From the NCBI GenBank assembly GCA_913049615.1, contig CAJWZI010000144.1, positions 1 through 5,487 of the forward strand: a stretch of DNA of 5,487 nucleotides. The letters run 5' to 3'. The stretch is from an uncultured Alphaproteobacteria bacterium. Its GTDB lineage: Bacteria > Pseudomonadota > Alphaproteobacteria > GCA-2731375. The notes under the pieces are model-generated. The model was not told the DNA's origin, did not search any database, and saw only the letters and a program-made list of their open reading frames with translations. Made by a program: the position numbers and the translations under genes. This document shows, piece by piece, positions 1-4,774 of this stretch. Positions within the stretch are counted from its first letter, which is position 1. Each line of letters starts with the position of its first letter.

Positions 1-774
1 ATCTTTACGATTGTCGTCTGGGGTATAGACCGAGCGCCGACGCCACCACAGTAGTTCTCCCCGTAAAAAGGCCTGCGCTAAATCATTGCGGGGCCCGGCG
101 AAGAAGTCCGCTGCCGCCGCCTGTTCCTTGAGACGCCCCCGGTGCAGGAACAGGACCTCATCGGCTAGACGACGGGCCTGATTCAGATCATGCGTGGTCA
201 TGACAATTTTGGATCCCTGTTCGGCGGCCTCTTGGATGATTTCCTCAATCAAATGTGTCGCGGCCGGATCCAAATTCGCGCTGGGCTCATCCAGCAACAA
301 CAATTCCGGCCGAACGGCCCAGGCCCGCGCCAGAGCCAGGCGTTGCTGTTCACCCACGGATAGCCGCCGGGCAGGTGTCTTGGCATATCGGCTCAAACCG
401 GCTCGCGCCAAAGCGTCCGCAACCTGGTGGTCGCGTTCGCCTGGGGATAGTTCCTTCGATTTCAAAGCAAAGGCTATGTTGGCGTTGACGGAGCGGCGCA
501 ACAGAACCGGCCGCTGCAAAACCATCGCCTGATATTGCCCGCGCCGCCCCGGGTCAGAACCGCCGGCCCAGGTGATGCGGCCAGCATCCGGAGCTACTAG
601 ACCGTGGCAAAGCTTCAATAGCATGCTCTTACCAGCACCATTGGGTCCAATAACCACACTGCAGCCCGGCCGGTTCGTGAACCGGCAGCTTAAATTCTTT
701 ATCACACGCTTGCTGCCAGCGCGCAACGACACGTCGAACAGTTCCAGGGGCAAAGTGACGGCACTGGTTCTCAT
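1..774 (-). CDS. TupC-like tungstate-type ABC transporter ATP-binding protein (C-terminus cut by window edge)
   Basis: This is the ATPase subunit of an ABC importer; it would hydrolyse ATP at the inner face of the membrane to drive uptake through a partner permease. The 258 codons from the ATG at 774 to the left edge are open. Visible motifs are Walker A GPNGAGKS (residues 43-50), Q-loop VLQRP (Gln87), signature LSVGEQQR (138-145, Val where Gly is usual), Walker B LLLLDEP (158-164), D-loop NLD and switch His195. The stretch MVLQRPVLLRRS and the C-terminal FFAGP...LRGELLW resemble tungstate (TupC/WtpC) ATPases, so an oxyanion substrate is inferred, not shown. The family usually ends near here, so little is missing. 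A permease or binding-protein gene may lie off the left edge. The ATG is the only usual start below an in-frame stop at 817-819, yet it lacks a well-spaced Shine-Dalgarno. Being an ABC ATPase is certain; tungstate specificity is moderate. Confidence 0.9.
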   Translation of the reverse strand, partial: MRTSAVTLPLELFDVSLRAGSKRVIKNLSCRFTNRPGCSVVIGPNGAGKSMLLKLCHGLVAPDAGRITWAGGSDPGRRGQYQAMVLQRPVLLRRSVNANIAFALKSKELSPGERDHQVADALARAGLSRYAKTPARRLSVGEQQRLALARAWAVRPELLLLDEPSANLDPAATHLIEEIIQEAAEQGSKIVMTTHDLNQARRLADEVLFLHRGRLKEQAAAADFFAGPRNDLAQAFLRGELLWWRRRSVYTPDDNRKD

Positions 775-777
775 CCT

Positions 778-783
778 ATTATA
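778..783 (-). promoter_or_regulatory. Perfect TATAAT -10-like hexamer just before the ABC ATPase start
   Basis: Read on the minus strand, TATAAT lies 3 nt upstream of the ATG at 774. No good -35 hexamer sits 16-18 nt further upstream. If used, it would start transcription about at the start codon and give a leaderless mRNA, which would fit the poor Shine-Dalgarno. It may equally be chance AT-rich sequence. Confidence 0.25.
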
Positions 784-827
784 TTGCCGTAAAATGGGCC
801 AACGGTGAAGTCTAAGCTATATTGCCG
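780..827. repeat. Two direct copies of TATATTGCCG in the divergent promoter region
   Basis: TATATTGCCG occurs exactly at 780-789 and 818-827, 38 bp apart start to start, within the 71-bp gap between the ABC ATPase and the reductase. A repeated 10-mer in so short a gap is unlikely by chance and could be a pair of regulator sites serving either divergent gene. A caution: the inner 8-mer ATATTGCC also occurs inside coding sequence at 532-539 and 1510-1517, so part of the motif is not specific to this gap. Confidence 0.4.
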
Positions 828-832
828 CCGAA

Positions 833-838
833 AGGAGG
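833..838 (+). promoter_or_regulatory. Shine-Dalgarno AGGAGG that fixes the ghrA start
   Basis: AGGAGG lies 7 nt before the ATG at 846. The same frame is open further upstream and has a TTG at 822, but that codon lies before this Shine-Dalgarno, so ATG 846 is the better start. Confidence 0.85.
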
Positions 839-845
839 GCCCGAC

Positions 846-1778
846 ATGGCAACAATATTGATGGCCTCACATCAGGATCCGGTGGACTTGTGGCGAGAGG
901 CTCTGGCCCAAGAAATGCCGGAGTTGGAATTTCGCGCCTATCCGGACGTGGGTGATCGAGATGAAATTGATTATGCTCTGGTCTATTGGCCACCGCACGG
1001 CCTGATCGCTAGCCTGCCAAATGTCAAGGCCGTGCTATCAATCGCTGCCGGCTGCGATCATATCCTAGCCGACCCTGAATTGCCGCCTCATCTGCCCATC
1101 GTGCGAATGGTAGATGACTATTTGGCAGCAATGATGGCGGAGTATGCCATTTATGGCGTCCTGCATTTTCACCGCAACATGCACTTCTATCGCCAGGAGC
1201 AACTGCGCAGCCGCTGGAACCGATCATGGCCGTTATATACCCCGGAAACAACCGTGGGTATCCTAGGTCTGGGCGCTATCGGTGGCGACTGCGCCCGCAA
1301 ACTGGGCGCATTGGGCTTCCAAGTGCACGGCTGGTCGCGCAGCGAAAAATCCATGCCGGGCGTCACTTGCCATCATGACGTCGATGGTTTGCTGGCCATG
1401 GCCGCGCAATGCAGCTATCTGGTCTGCGTATTGCCCCTGACAACTAAAACCCAAGGGATAATAAACAAGGACCTGATCAACGCCATGCCCAAAGGCGGCA
1501 TCATCATCAATATTGCCCGCGGTGGCCATCAAGTAGATGAAGACATTCTATACGCCTTGGATAGCGGCCAATTGGGAGGAGTGTTTCTGGATGTTTTTAA
1601 TGAAGAACCACTGCCCTCCGATCATCCGTATTGGCTGCACGACAAGGTCTGGATAACGCCCCATGTGGCTGGCGAGTTAATGCCACGCTCCTGCGCTAAG
1701 TCAGTGGCCGCAAACATCCGCCGTATAGAGGCTAACGAACCGGTACCCAATTTGTTTGACAAGATACGGGGTTATTGA
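846..1778 (+). CDS. ghrA: Glyoxylate/hydroxypyruvate reductase A (D-2-hydroxyacid dehydrogenase family)
   Basis: This is a 310-residue cytosolic reductase expected to convert glyoxylate to glycolate and hydroxypyruvate to D-glycerate with NAD(P)H. The Rossmann nucleotide-binding motif GLGAIG is at residues 141-146, followed by GWSRS (162-166), whose Arg165 suggests a preference for NADPH. The family catalytic triad is visible as Arg225 in NIARGG, Glu254 in NEEPLP and His273 in TPHVAG. The length and the C-terminal NIRRIEANEPVPNLFDKIRGY region match GhrA-type enzymes. The start is set by the AGGAGG at 833-838. It is transcribed divergently from the ABC ATPase and converges on the ligase-aldolase block; its stop overlaps the end of the thioesterase remnant by 7 bp. 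The family is clear; the true substrate in this organism could be another 2-keto acid. Confidence 0.93.
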   Translation: MATILMASHQDPVDLWREALAQEMPELEFRAYPDVGDRDEIDYALVYWPPHGLIASLPNVKAVLSIAAGCDHILADPELPPHLPIVRMVDDYLAAMMAEYAIYGVLHFHRNMHFYRQEQLRSRWNRSWPLYTPETTVGILGLGAIGGDCARKLGALGFQVHGWSRSEKSMPGVTCHHDVDGLLAMAAQCSYLVCVLPLTTKTQGIINKDLINAMPKGGIIINIARGGHQVDEDILYALDSGQLGGVFLDVFNEEPLPSDHPYWLHDKVWITPHVAGELMPRSCAKSVAANIRRIEANEPVPNLFDKIRGY

Positions 1779-2108
1779 CTGCTCACACTGGCGGTGTAGC
1801 GTTGATCGCGCGTCCTGATGCGTCTCCGGACCATCCCCAGAGGAACCAAAGCCCCGGCCAGAAAAGCAAATTTAACCATTTGCACAATGGCAACGGGGTT
1901 GCCTGCTATATGAATAAGGTCGACATCATGCCACCATGCAGGTTGCCATGCGCATTGCAATGATGGCCTTGAACCCGCACGCCGTGCCAGAACCTACCCC
2001 CACCCTTTCTACCTTGTGGAAATAGGGTCCGTTGCGGGTGGAGAACGGCCCTCGGGTCGTGGATGCAATGAAACCGGCAGGTGGTCGGGAAGGAAATTCC
2101 GCATCCAT
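1772..2108 (-). pseudogene. Decayed PaaI-family hotdog acyl-CoA thioesterase, frameshifted and internally deleted
   Basis: Translation of the minus strand gives PaaI-like sequence spread over three frames. Frame A, from the ATG at 2108, reads MDAEF...PPAGF then RGPFSTRNGPYFHKVE (to about 2007). Near the G-rich tract at 1996-2006 the similarity moves to frame B, RFWHGVRVQGHHCN then AHGNLHGGMMSTLF (about 1995-1912), which carries the family's HCN...HGG core and stops at 1908-1906. A further PaaI-like stretch, NPVAIVQM...FLAGA, continues in frame C from about 1906 and ends at the TAA at 1774-1772. About 112 codons remain, against roughly 140-150 in the family. The acidic residue expected just after STLF is absent, and roughly 10 codons there plus much of the C-terminus seem missing. 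The ATG shares its A with the aldolase stop (TGATG), so it was probably the last, translationally coupled gene of the operon. Sequencing error could explain one frameshift but not the missing segments. Confidence 0.78.
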
Positions 2109-2878
2109 CAATCGCGATAGGTCCGATCCTGAGCATCCAGCATTCGCAACAGAGCGGGCCAGGCCAATTCAGCCAAAGGTAGATTGGTGTCGGAAATTTG
2201 ATTGGCCACGGTTTGAATAGCATCGGTTGACGGCATGTTCAAATTCGCGCCGCCGGACAGGGCGCGCACCTGCATGCTGCAAGCCCGTTCCAGTAAGTAT
2301 ATGTTAAGGAAAGCCGACGATACGTTTTCGCCGCAGCTTAAGGTGCCGTGATTACGCAGAACCATGACATTGCTGTCTCCTAGATGAGCGACCAGACGTT
2401 CACGTTCATCGTGGCTCAGAGCAATACCCTCATAGTCATGATAGGCCAAATTGGGCACGATGGTCATGGCAGTCTGGGTCAGAGGAAGCAAGCCATCCGC
2501 CTGGGATGACACAGCCACCCCATCATCGGTATGCAGATGCATCACGCAGCCCACGTCGGGCCGGGCGCCATGCACGGCGCTATGGATGGTGAAGCCTGCC
2601 GGATTGATTTGATAATCCGTCTCGGACAGGATTTTGCCATTCAGGTCCACCTTGACTAAGGACGAGGCGGTAATCTCGTGGAATAAATAGCCCAGGGGAT
2701 TTATCAGAAACGCTTCCCCCTCGGACGAACCGATAGAGTCAGGCACCCGGGCCGAAAGATGCGTAAAAATCAGGTCGGTCCAGCCATAGTGAGCAACCAA
2801 TCGATAACAAGCGGCTAAGTTTACCCTGGTCTGCCATTCGGACTCGCTGACTTTATGCTGCATCTGCACGACGTTCAT
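2108..2878 (-). CDS. Class II aldolase/adducin-family protein with zinc triad but no catalytic Glu
   Basis: This is a 256-residue cytosolic protein of the class II aldolase/adducin fold. Zinc ligands are visible as His114 and His116 in VMHLH and His177 in RNHG, with the same 63-residue spacing as His92/His94/His155 of E. coli FucA. Other family landmarks are TDLIFTHLSARV (34-45), FLINPLGYLFHEITASSLVKVD (57-78) and NPAGFTIHSAVH (92-103). Aligning on the histidines places FucA's catalytic Glu73 at Gly95, the phosphate-contacting Ser71/Ser72 at Pro93/Ala94 and Asn29 in THLS, so a sugar-phosphate aldolase role is doubtful; a metal-dependent enzyme on a non-phosphorylated substrate is more likely. 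The ATG at 2878 has AAGGA 8 nt upstream. A longer in-frame ATG at 2995 would overlap the ligase gene for about 95 bp and extend the family's usual N-terminus. It lies 22 bp after the ligase stop and overlaps the thioesterase remnant by one base. The substrate is unknown. Confidence 0.9.
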   Translation of the reverse strand: MNVVQMQHKVSESEWQTRVNLAACYRLVAHYGWTDLIFTHLSARVPDSIGSSEGEAFLINPLGYLFHEITASSLVKVDLNGKILSETDYQINPAGFTIHSAVHGARPDVGCVMHLHTDDGVAVSSQADGLLPLTQTAMTIVPNLAYHDYEGIALSHDERERLVAHLGDSNVMVLRNHGTLSCGENVSSAFLNIYLLERACSMQVRALSGGANLNMPSTDAIQTVANQISDTNLPLAELAWPALLRMLDAQDRTYRD

Positions 2879-2886
2879 GGCGTTTA

Positions 2887-2891
2887 TCCTT
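2887..2891 (-). promoter_or_regulatory. Shine-Dalgarno AAGGA that favours the short aldolase start
   Basis: On the minus strand GGGGAAGGA precedes the ATG at 2878 by 8 nt and lies inside the 22-bp gap after the ligase stop. It supports the 256-residue protein over the 295-residue version that would begin inside the ligase gene. Confidence 0.75.
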
Positions 2892-2900
2892 CCCCTATTT

Positions 2901-4451
2901 TTACTCCGGCGCAGGTCCGGGAAACTGATCCCGGAGCACACGTTTAAGCGGTTTTCCCGTGGGATTGCGCGGAATTTCCTCGATGAAACCGACACCCTTA
3001 GGCTGCTTGAAGCGAGCGAGTTTGCCGTCGCAATGTTTCAAGACATCGGCTTCGGTCAAAGTTTCATCCGCTCGGACTACCACGGCGAAAGGGCTCTCCC
3101 CCCAGCGACCGCTGGCCTGTCCGATCACCGCCACATCGGCTACGCCTGGATGGGAGGTAATTACATTTTCTAACTCCGCCGGATAGACGTTTTCACCCCC
3201 TGAAATAATCATATCCTTGACCCGGTCGTGAATGGTGATGAAGCCGTCCTCGTCCCGCAATGCAATATCCCCGGTATGTAGCCAGCCGTCACGGATTGTC
3301 TCAGCCGTAGCCTTGGGATTATTCCAATAGCCCTTCATCACATGGGCACCCTTGATCAACAACTCGCCCGGCTCGCCGGGTTCAGTCTCATTGCCGTCCC
3401 CGTTCACCACCTTTACCGTGGTATGGAAGAACGCCTTGCCCGCAGAGCCGATTTTGACCATGGCATCATCGGGGCTGATCAGGGTGCCGGGGCCTCCCGC
3501 CTCCGTAATACCATAGACTTGGTGCACCTCGATGCCGATGTCCCTATAGGTCTCAATCAAGCTGGCTGGCACCGGCGAGGCGCCGGACATGATCCAGCGC
3601 AAATGTGAAATATCGTATTTCTGGAATTCTGGCACTTGCAGCATGAAGTTCAGCATCGCCGGCACGGCCAGATTTACAGTCAGCTTTTCCTGCTCAGTCA
3701 CTTCCCACATCAGTTTGGGGTCGAATTGACGCAGCATGACGCAAGTACCGCCGATATAAACCGTCACCATGGCCGGCACCAGAGCGCCGACGTGATACAT
3801 AGGCAGGGCAATGGCAAAGCGGTCCTTGTAACGAAATTCTGCTGTGGTGCTTATTGTGATTAGGGCCCAGGTCATGGTGTTATGGGTGTGGAGCGCTCCC
3901 TTGGGCAAACCAGTGGTGCCAGACGTGTACATGATGAACACATCATCATCGTCTCCAGCTGTGATCTCGGGCGCAACGTCGGAGGCGGGATTGGTCAAAG
4001 CGTTGTAATCAGTGGAAAAAAGATCCCGTTCATGTCCCTCATCACAAAGTTCCACCCAGTTGACGATATCCGTGCCCCCGCCACCACGGCCATTCAAATC
4101 GCACACGGTTTCCGAAAAATCGCTGCCGTAAATTAAAGTAGTGGCGCCTGCATCCTTTAAAATATAACTCAACTCGTCCGCCAATAACCGCCAGTTCAAA
4201 GGCACCACAACAGCGCCAATCTTGGCCAAACCAGTAAAACTTTCGAAATATTCGACCCCGTTCATCATTAAAATCGCGACGCGGTCACCCTTCCTTACGC
4301 CAAGGTTGTGCATGGCATTGGCCAACTTGTTGGCCCGCAGATCTATTTCACGATAGTTCAGCCGTCGACCGGTGGCCACATCGACCAAAGCTTCCATGGT
4401 CGGGTTCAGATTGGCCCGTTTGCTCAGGAATTGACCAATATTGTTTCGCAT
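2901..4451 (-). CDS. Class I adenylate-forming acyl-CoA ligase (AMP-binding protein)
   Basis: This 516-residue enzyme is expected to activate a carboxylic acid with ATP to an acyl-adenylate and pass it to coenzyme A. All ANL-superfamily core motifs are present: the P-loop YTSGTTGLPKG (175-185), YGITEAGG (313-320), WLHTGD (390-395), DRVKDMIISGGENVYPAE (409-426) covering the hinge, and NPTGKPLKR (497-505) with catalytic Lys501 or its immediate neighbour at residues 500-501. The length is normal for medium/long-chain fatty acyl-CoA or aryl-CoA ligases. A small glycine-rich insertion, GRGGGG, lies at 121-126. The ATG at 4451 is the only start here, since an in-frame TAG lies just upstream; its GAAGG is only 2 nt from the ATG, an unusually tight spacing. 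It is the first gene of the minus-strand block leading into the aldolase-like gene. Family assignment is secure. Fatty, aromatic or other acid specificity cannot be read from the sequence. Confidence 0.94.
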   Translation of the reverse strand: MRNNIGQFLSKRANLNPTMEALVDVATGRRLNYREIDLRANKLANAMHNLGVRKGDRVAILMMNGVEYFESFTGLAKIGAVVVPLNWRLLADELSYILKDAGATTLIYGSDFSETVCDLNGRGGGGTDIVNWVELCDEGHERDLFSTDYNALTNPASDVAPEITAGDDDDVFIMYTSGTTGLPKGALHTHNTMTWALITISTTAEFRYKDRFAIALPMYHVGALVPAMVTVYIGGTCVMLRQFDPKLMWEVTEQEKLTVNLAVPAMLNFMLQVPEFQKYDISHLRWIMSGASPVPASLIETYRDIGIEVHQVYGITEAGGPGTLISPDDAMVKIGSAGKAFFHTTVKVVNGDGNETEPGEPGELLIKGAHVMKGYWNNPKATAETIRDGWLHTGDIALRDEDGFITIHDRVKDMIISGGENVYPAELENVITSHPGVADVAVIGQASGRWGESPFAVVVRADETLTEADVLKHCDGKLARFKQPKGVGFIEEIPRNPTGKPLKRVLRDQFPGPAPE

Positions 4452-4524
4452 GACCTTCTACCGTTCCCGTTATCCTCATTCCTTGATGGCTAAGATGGCA
4501 TATCCGAAAAGAATTTCCCAGTTC

Positions 4525-4570
4525 GCCAAATTTCCATTTTAGCCTCACAGTTGACGACTAAAAATTTGGC
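4525..4570. repeat. 9-bp inverted repeat GCCAAATTT / AAATTTGGC flanking the candidate ligase promoter
   Basis: GCCAAATTT at 4525-4533 is repeated as its exact reverse complement at 4562-4570, with 28 bp between. The arms bracket the only -10-like hexamer for the ligase. They could be paired regulator half-sites, but one such pair in an AT-rich 323-bp gap is not far from chance. Confidence 0.25.
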
Positions 4571-4619
4571 AAGCTTGGTTCTTCTCCTTGGTCGCCATCA
4601 GCAAGGAGACCCATCACGA

Positions 4620-4712
4620 ATGCTAAATCTTGTAATCCGGGGTGAGCGAGCCATTCCCGAACACGGAGACGCCCACATTTTGCACATGCCGGCCAACACC
4701 AGTAGCATGTAA
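4620..4712 (+). CDS. Possible 30-residue small protein or remnant of a gene start
   Basis: An ATG at 4620 opens 30 codons ending at TAA 4710-4712. AAGGAG at 4603-4608 lies 11 nt upstream, a strong but slightly distant Shine-Dalgarno. The start, MLNLVIRGERAIPEHGDA, faintly recalls the N-terminus of amidohydrolases, which often begin with a hydrophobic strand followed by IRGG; this could be a truncated relic. There is no signal peptide or membrane segment. It ends just before the TTGACA of the oxidoreductase promoter, so it would not act as a leader peptide on a transcript from that promoter. It may be a chance ORF. Confidence 0.22.
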   Translation: MLNLVIRGERAIPEHGDAHILHMPANTSSM

Positions 4713-4713
4713 T

Positions 4714-4742
4714 TTGACATTATAATGGCGGCCAGCCTCTAT
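4714..4742 (+). promoter_or_regulatory. Candidate promoter of the LLM oxidoreductase
   Basis: A perfect TTGACA -35 hexamer is at 4714-4719. At 17-bp spacing the -10 would be CTCTAT (4737-4742), which is weak; TATAGT at 4740-4745 is better but 20 bp away. A perfect TATAAT at 4721-4726 is too close to pair with this -35 and has no good -35 of its own. The region plausibly holds the promoter, but the exact pairing is unclear. Confidence 0.35.
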
Positions 4743-4748
4743 AGTTAG

Positions 4749-4763
4749 GGCAATTCAATTGCC
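4749..4763. promoter_or_regulatory. Perfect 15-bp palindrome, candidate operator before the LLM oxidoreductase
   Basis: GGCAATT-C-AATTGCC has two perfect 7-bp arms around one base. It ends directly against the Shine-Dalgarno (GGGAGG, 4764-4769) and lies downstream of the candidate promoter. This is a typical place for a repressor operator, and perfect 7-bp arms with a single central base are unlikely by chance in a gap this size. With a one-base loop it cannot form a stable RNA hairpin over its whole length, so a protein-binding site is the more natural reading. Confidence 0.45.
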
Positions 4764-4774
4764 GGGAGGGCGTA

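Larger units (their letters stand above)
4452..4774. other. 323-bp divergent intergenic region between the ligase block and the LLM oxidoreductase
   Basis: This gap should hold the promoters of both divergent units. Towards the ligase, TAAAAT (plus-strand ATTTTA, 4536-4541) is a weak -10 candidate with no convincing -35. Towards the oxidoreductase there are a TTGACA at 4714-4719, a TATAAT at 4721-4726 and a 15-bp palindrome at 4749-4763. A short inverted repeat ACATGC/GCATGT lies at 4684-4689 and 4705-4710. A possible 30-codon ORF occupies 4620-4712. I see no RNA gene or clear terminator. Confidence 0.6.

Noticed and set aside
194..808. Plus-strand open frames across 194-808
   Set aside because: They are antisense to the ABC ATPase; for example one reads the reverse of Walker A. 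They resemble no protein family.
822..845. TTG start at 822 for ghrA
   Set aside because: It lies upstream of the AGGAGG that is correctly spaced for ATG 846, and the added residues (MPPKGGPD) do not look like the family's N-terminus.
1024..1532. Minus-strand open frames inside ghrA
   Set aside because: They are shadows of the reductase, with no ribosome binding site or family resemblance noticed.
1781..1800. Imperfect hairpin GCTCACAC...GTGTAGC just after the ghrA stop, as a rho-independent terminator
   Set aside because: The stem has a bulge and is not followed by a T-tract on the plus strand; the region is better explained as the end of the thioesterase remnant.
1889..1903. GGCAAC-GGG-GTTGCC inverted repeat as a bidirectional terminator between the converging genes
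   Set aside because: Six-base stem with a 3-base loop but no T-run on either side, and it falls within PaaI-like coding sequence.
1775..1963. Plus-strand open frame after ghrA
   Set aside because: It overlaps the thioesterase remnant in antisense and has no recognisable motif or Shine-Dalgarno.
2879..2995. N-terminal extension of the aldolase-like protein to an ATG at 2995
   Set aside because: It would overlap the ligase gene for about 95 bp, has no family-like sequence, and the ATG at 2878 has a good Shine-Dalgarno.
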